Translations under genes and position numbers: made by a program
Assembly (NCBI GenBank): GCA_018714695.1
Contig: DVNB01000083.1
Coordinates: 21,903 to 85,902, forward strand
Length of the DNA stretch: 64,000 nucleotides
From: Candidatus Ornithomonoglobus merdipullorum
Lineage (GTDB): Bacteria > Bacillota > Clostridia > UBA1381
Reading direction: 5' to 3'
The notes under the pieces: model-generated
Told to the model about the DNA's origin: nothing
Databases searched by the model: none
What the model saw: the letters and a program-made list of their open reading frames with translations, nothing else
Part shown: one piece after another, positions 61,515-64,000 of the stretch
How the letters are laid out: each line of letters opens with the position of its first letter
How positions within the stretch are numbered: position 1 is the first letter of the stretch

Positions 61515-61982
61515 CTATCTCTGCGCCTTTACAGCCCTGTCGATACGGCGCTTCGCGTCGCGGCGGGCGATATCCTCGCGCTTGTCGTAGAGCTTCTTGC
61601 CCTTCACGAGCGCAAGCTCGACCTTTACGAGTGAGCCCTTTAGATAAACCTTGAGCGGAACGAGCGAAAGCCCGTCCTCCTTGATGCGCTGCGAGAGCTT
61701 CAAAATCTCGCGCTTGTGCATGAGAAGCTTTTTCTCACGCAGAGGGTCGCGATTGAAAATATTGCCTTTTTCAAACGGGCTTATGTTCATGCCCTTGACC
61801 CAGACCTCACCGTTGTTTACGGAGGCATAGGAGTCCGCAAGGTTCACCTTGCCGAGCCTTATCGACTTTACCTCCGTACCGAAAAGCTCTATGCCGCACT
61901 CGTACGTTTCAAGAATGAAATATTCGTGGCGGGCTTTTTTGTTCTGAGCTATTATTTTAACATTGTCTTTTTTGTCAGCCAT
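61515..61982 (-). CDS. smpB: SsrA-binding protein SmpB
   Basis: A 155-residue tmRNA-binding protein of trans-translation. Signatures: [60 protein letters not shown] and the basic tail [20 protein letters not shown]. It delivers tmRNA to stalled ribosomes. ATG 61982 follows ggagg by five bases; a longer upstream frame has no RBS. The ssrA gene itself is not in the adjoining intergenic region. Confidence 0.97.
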   Translation of the reverse strand: MADKKDNVKIIAQNKKARHEYFILETYECGIELFGTEVKSIRLGKVNLADSYASVNNGEVWVKGMNISPFEKGNIFNRDPLREKKLLMHKREILKLSQRIKEDGLSLVPLKVYLKGSLVKVELALVKGKKLYDKREDIARRDAKRRIDRAVKAQR

Positions 61983-62131
61983 TTGTTCCTCCGTACATCC
62001 CGCAGCACGGGATCTCAATAAAATTCTGTTACGATGTACAGTATAACACAATTTTACGCGGAAGTAAAGCCATTTTAATGAAATAAAACAGTGTAACAAT
62101 AAAAAAATCCGATAAATATATGAAAAAGATA

Positions 62132-62160
62132 TTGATTTATTGATGGAAATGTTGTAAAAT
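62132..62160 (+). promoter_or_regulatory. Promoter of pgi
   Basis: TTGATT (62132-62137), a 17-bp spacer and TAAAAT (62155-62160). The short leader forms a hairpin ggcatccgc/gcgggtgtc (two G-U pairs) just before the aaggagg RBS. Confidence 0.65.
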
Positions 62161-62224
62161 ATAAATAGAATACGCGATAGGCATCCGCGGGCTGCGGGTG
62201 TCGTGTGAAACAAGGAGGTTTACA

Positions 62225-63577
62225 ATGAGTAATTTGATTTTTGATTATTCAAAGGCAGCCGGTTTCGTGTCACAGGACGAGATCGACGCTCTGGCGCCGT
62301 TTATAAGATCGGCGCATGAAACTATTGAAAACAAGACCGGAGCGGGCAGCGACTATCTCGGATGGGTAGATCTTCCCGTGGACTACGACAAGGAGGAGTT
62401 TGCGCGCATCAAGAAGGCGGCTGAGAAGATCAGATCCGATTCGGACGTGCTTGTGGTCATAGGCATAGGCGGATCGTATCTCGGCGCGAGAGCGGCTATC
62501 GAGATGCTTTCGCACTCGTTTGCAAACGCTGTGTCAAAGGAACTCAGGAACGGGCCGCAGATATTCTATGCGGGCAACAGCATAAGCTCGACATATCTTG
62601 CGGAGCTCATCGAGGCATGCGAGGACAAGGATATTTCGGTAAATGTTATATCCAAGTCGGGAACGACAACGGAGCCTGCGATAGCGTTCCGTATCTTCAA
62701 GGAGATCCTTGAGAACAAGTACGGCAAGGAAGGCGCTAAGGGCAGGATCTATGCCACGACCGACAAGGCTAAGGGCGCGTTAAAGACTCTTGCCGATGCG
62801 GAGGGCTATGAGACGTTCGTTGTGCCTGACGACGTAGGCGGAAGATTCAGTGTTCTTACGGCTGTAGGACTTCTCCCGATCGCCGCGGCGGGCATCGATA
62901 TCGACGCGATGATGCAGGGCGCGGCTGACAGCAGAGAGGAATACAGCGAGCCGGATGTTGACAAGAACATGTGCTACCAGTACGCGGCGGTAAGGAACTG
63001 CCTCGCAAGAAAGGGCAAGTGCATTGAGATGATGATCAACTTCGAGCCGGCGCTCCACTATTTCGGAGAGTGGTGGAAGCAGCTCTACGGCGAGAGTGAG
63101 GGCAAGGACAACAAGGGAATATTCCCGGCTGCCGCAGACTTCTCGACAGATCTGCACTCGATGGGACAGTACATTCAGGACGGACAGAGACTCATGTTTG
63201 AAACAGCGGTCCTCGTTGACGAGCCGAGAAAGAACATCGAGATAAAGGAAAACGAGGATAACCTCGACGGACTGAATTTCCTTGCCGGAAAGACGGTCGA
63301 TTATGTAAACCTCAAGGCATCGCAGGGAACGGCGCTTGCGCATACCGACGGCGGCGTGCCCAATCTTGCGGTAAGAGTGCCTAAGCTTGACGCGTATTAT
63401 TTCGGAAAGCTCGTATACTTCTTTGAGAAGGCATGCGGCATATCGGGCTATCTCCTCGGCGTGAACCCGTTCAATCAGCCGGGAGTTGAGGCATACAAGA
63501 AGAACATGTTTGCGCTTCTCGGAAAGCCGGGATATACGGATATGCAGGCTGAGCTTGAAGCGAGATTAAACGGTTGA
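62225..63577 (+). CDS. pgi: Glucose-6-phosphate isomerase
   Basis: A 450-residue SIS-fold enzyme interconverting glucose and fructose 6-phosphates, directly upstream in glycolysis of the PPi-PFK encoded nearby. Conserved: [20 protein letters not shown] (sugar-phosphate loop), [35 protein letters not shown] (PGI signature 1), [27 protein letters not shown] and [14 protein letters not shown] (signature 2 region). Length matches short Gram-positive Pgi. ATG 62225 follows aaggaggttta. Confidence 0.98.
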   Translation: MSNLIFDYSKAAGFVSQDEIDALAPFIRSAHETIENKTGAGSDYLGWVDLPVDYDKEEFARIKKAAEKIRSDSDVLVVIGIGGSYLGARAAIEMLSHSFANAVSKELRNGPQIFYAGNSISSTYLAELIEACEDKDISVNVISKSGTTTEPAIAFRIFKEILENKYGKEGAKGRIYATTDKAKGALKTLADAEGYETFVVPDDVGGRFSVLTAVGLLPIAAAGIDIDAMMQGAADSREEYSEPDVDKNMCYQYAAVRNCLARKGKCIEMMINFEPALHYFGEWWKQLYGESEGKDNKGIFPAAADFSTDLHSMGQYIQDGQRLMFETAVLVDEPRKNIEIKENEDNLDGLNFLAGKTVDYVNLKASQGTALAHTDGGVPNLAVRVPKLDAYYFGKLVYFFEKACGISGYLLGVNPFNQPGVEAYKKNMFALLGKPGYTDMQAELEARLNG

Positions 63578-63638
63578 ATATAATATGATCGCGGACCGCT
63601 GCTGCGGCGGATACGCATCGGGAATGGAGGAAATCAAA

Positions 63639-64000
63639 ATGGTTAAATTACTTATAGGCAAGAAGGGAACAGGAAAGACAAAGGCGCTTTTGGAGCAGGT
63701 AAACGCGGCGTCATCGGTGGCTAAGGGCAACGTTGTTTTCATTTCGAACAACATCTCAAGCGCAATGTTCGACATTCCGAGGAATGTAAGAATGACCGAT
63801 ACGAGCGAGTTCGATATCGTTAACTACAGCGAGTTCGAGGGCTTTATCTGCGGCATCATAAGCGGCAATTACGACATCACGAATATATTCGTAGACGGTC
63901 TGTTCAAGATAGTAGCGAACGACAATACGGATGATCTTGACGGACTTGAGAATTTCCTGAACCGTCTTGAGGCTATAAGCACGAAGTTCAACATCATGTT
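63639..64000 (+). CDS. P-loop ATP-binding protein, N-terminal part
   Basis: Runs off the window; 120 residues are visible. It starts MVKLLIGKKGTGKTKALLEQ, a Walker A motif (GKKGTGKT) at the very N-terminus, followed by KGNVVFISNN, YSEFEGFICGIISGNYDITN and IFVDGLFKI, the last resembling a Walker B strand. The same pattern occurs in a small Clostridia protein family often labelled 'twitching motility PilT' without good evidence; function unknown. RBS atggagg seven bases or so before ATG. It lies 61 bp after pgi in the same direction. Confidence 0.8.
   Translation, partial: MVKLLIGKKGTGKTKALLEQVNAASSVAKGNVVFISNNISSAMFDIPRNVRMTDTSEFDIVNYSEFEGFICGIISGNYDITNIFVDGLFKIVANDNTDDLDGLENFLNRLEAISTKFNIM

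Noticed and set aside
61983..62224. tmRNA (ssrA) next to smpB
   Set aside because: The interval is AT-rich and holds only the pgi promoter and a short hairpin; no tRNA-like acceptor ends or tag sequence.

Overview
The window reads as a chromosomal segment of a strictly anaerobic, Gram-positive-type Clostridia bacterium (Oscillospiraceae/Ruminococcaceae-like, probably a gut or rumen commensal). This is inferred from gene content: pyruvate:ferredoxin oxidoreductase (nifJ), oxygen-sensitive class III ribonucleotide reductase (nrdDG), a PPi-type phosphofructokinase, sdpRI, an SLH-anchored M13 peptidase, strong AGGAGG-type ribosome binding sites and classical TTGACA/TATAAT promoters with 17-bp spacers. 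I see no rRNA, tRNA, CRISPR array or intact transposase. Base composition looks fairly even by eye (not computed), except for AT-rich intergenic stretches.

Layout. 1-2.2 kb: tail of an RNA methyltransferase, an HD hydrolase, a stalk-domain remnant and a Fic protein with tandem coiled-coil repeats. 2.2-7.4 kb: sbcDC and mannonate dehydratase. 7.5-13.9 kb: an accessory signalling locus with two paralogous AgrC-like histidine kinases (one lacks the phospho-accepting His, the other lacks the ATPase domain), a LytTR response regulator, a LytTR-type direct repeat and promoter, a large secreted protein and a small peptide gene. 13.9-18.1 kb (minus strand): a PurF homologue without the nucleophilic Cys, an AI-2E family protein, a TVP38-type membrane protein and a zinc-ribbon membrane protein. 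18.3-19.5 kb: a dispersed hairpin repeat, then an XRE repressor divergent from a DUF6809-like gene across a regularly spaced operator array. 19.5-22.7 kb: AraC regulator, beta-propeller protein and SLC13/ArsB-like transporter, followed by five hairpins in a row. 22.9-25.7 kb: thiE-thiD, two small membrane proteins and a phosphate-binding-protein fragment. 25.8-32 kb: MNT/HEPN pair, GNAT, and a two-component plus FtsX-type ABC module (probably peptide sensing and detoxification).

32-33.5 kb: an AraC domain fused in frame to a secreted Pro/Thr-rich tail, and a small coiled-coil protein. 33.6-39.6 kb: ilvB, a FAD dehydrogenase and the SLH-M13 peptidase. 39.7-42.6 kb: sdpRI and putP. 42.7-47.1 kb: second copy of the dispersed repeat, then TetR and a heterodimeric ABC exporter. 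47.2-49.8 kb: aminotransferase coupled to a cytoplasmic GH28-like enzyme. 49.85-50.1 kb: a probable IS200/IS605-derived non-autonomous element. 50.1-54.4 kb: a frameshifted secreted protein and nrdDG behind an NrdR-like box. 55-58.8 kb: nifJ with a structured leader. 58.9-60 kb: a coiled-coil paralogue converging on a truncated ATPase. 60.2-64 kb: PPi-PFK, smpB, pgi and a P-loop protein running off the end.

Housekeeping carbon and anaerobic metabolism (pfp, pgi, nifJ, nrdDG, ilvB, thiED) is interleaved with plant-sugar-acid and pectin-type functions (uxuA, GH28-like, propeller protein) and with small accessory islands. Several islands carry scars of recombination: four gene remnants, one frameshift and one chimera. 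The best candidates for something undescribed are the complementary defective kinase pair with its LytTR regulon, the XRE operator array, the dispersed hairpin repeat family and the nifJ leader RNA.
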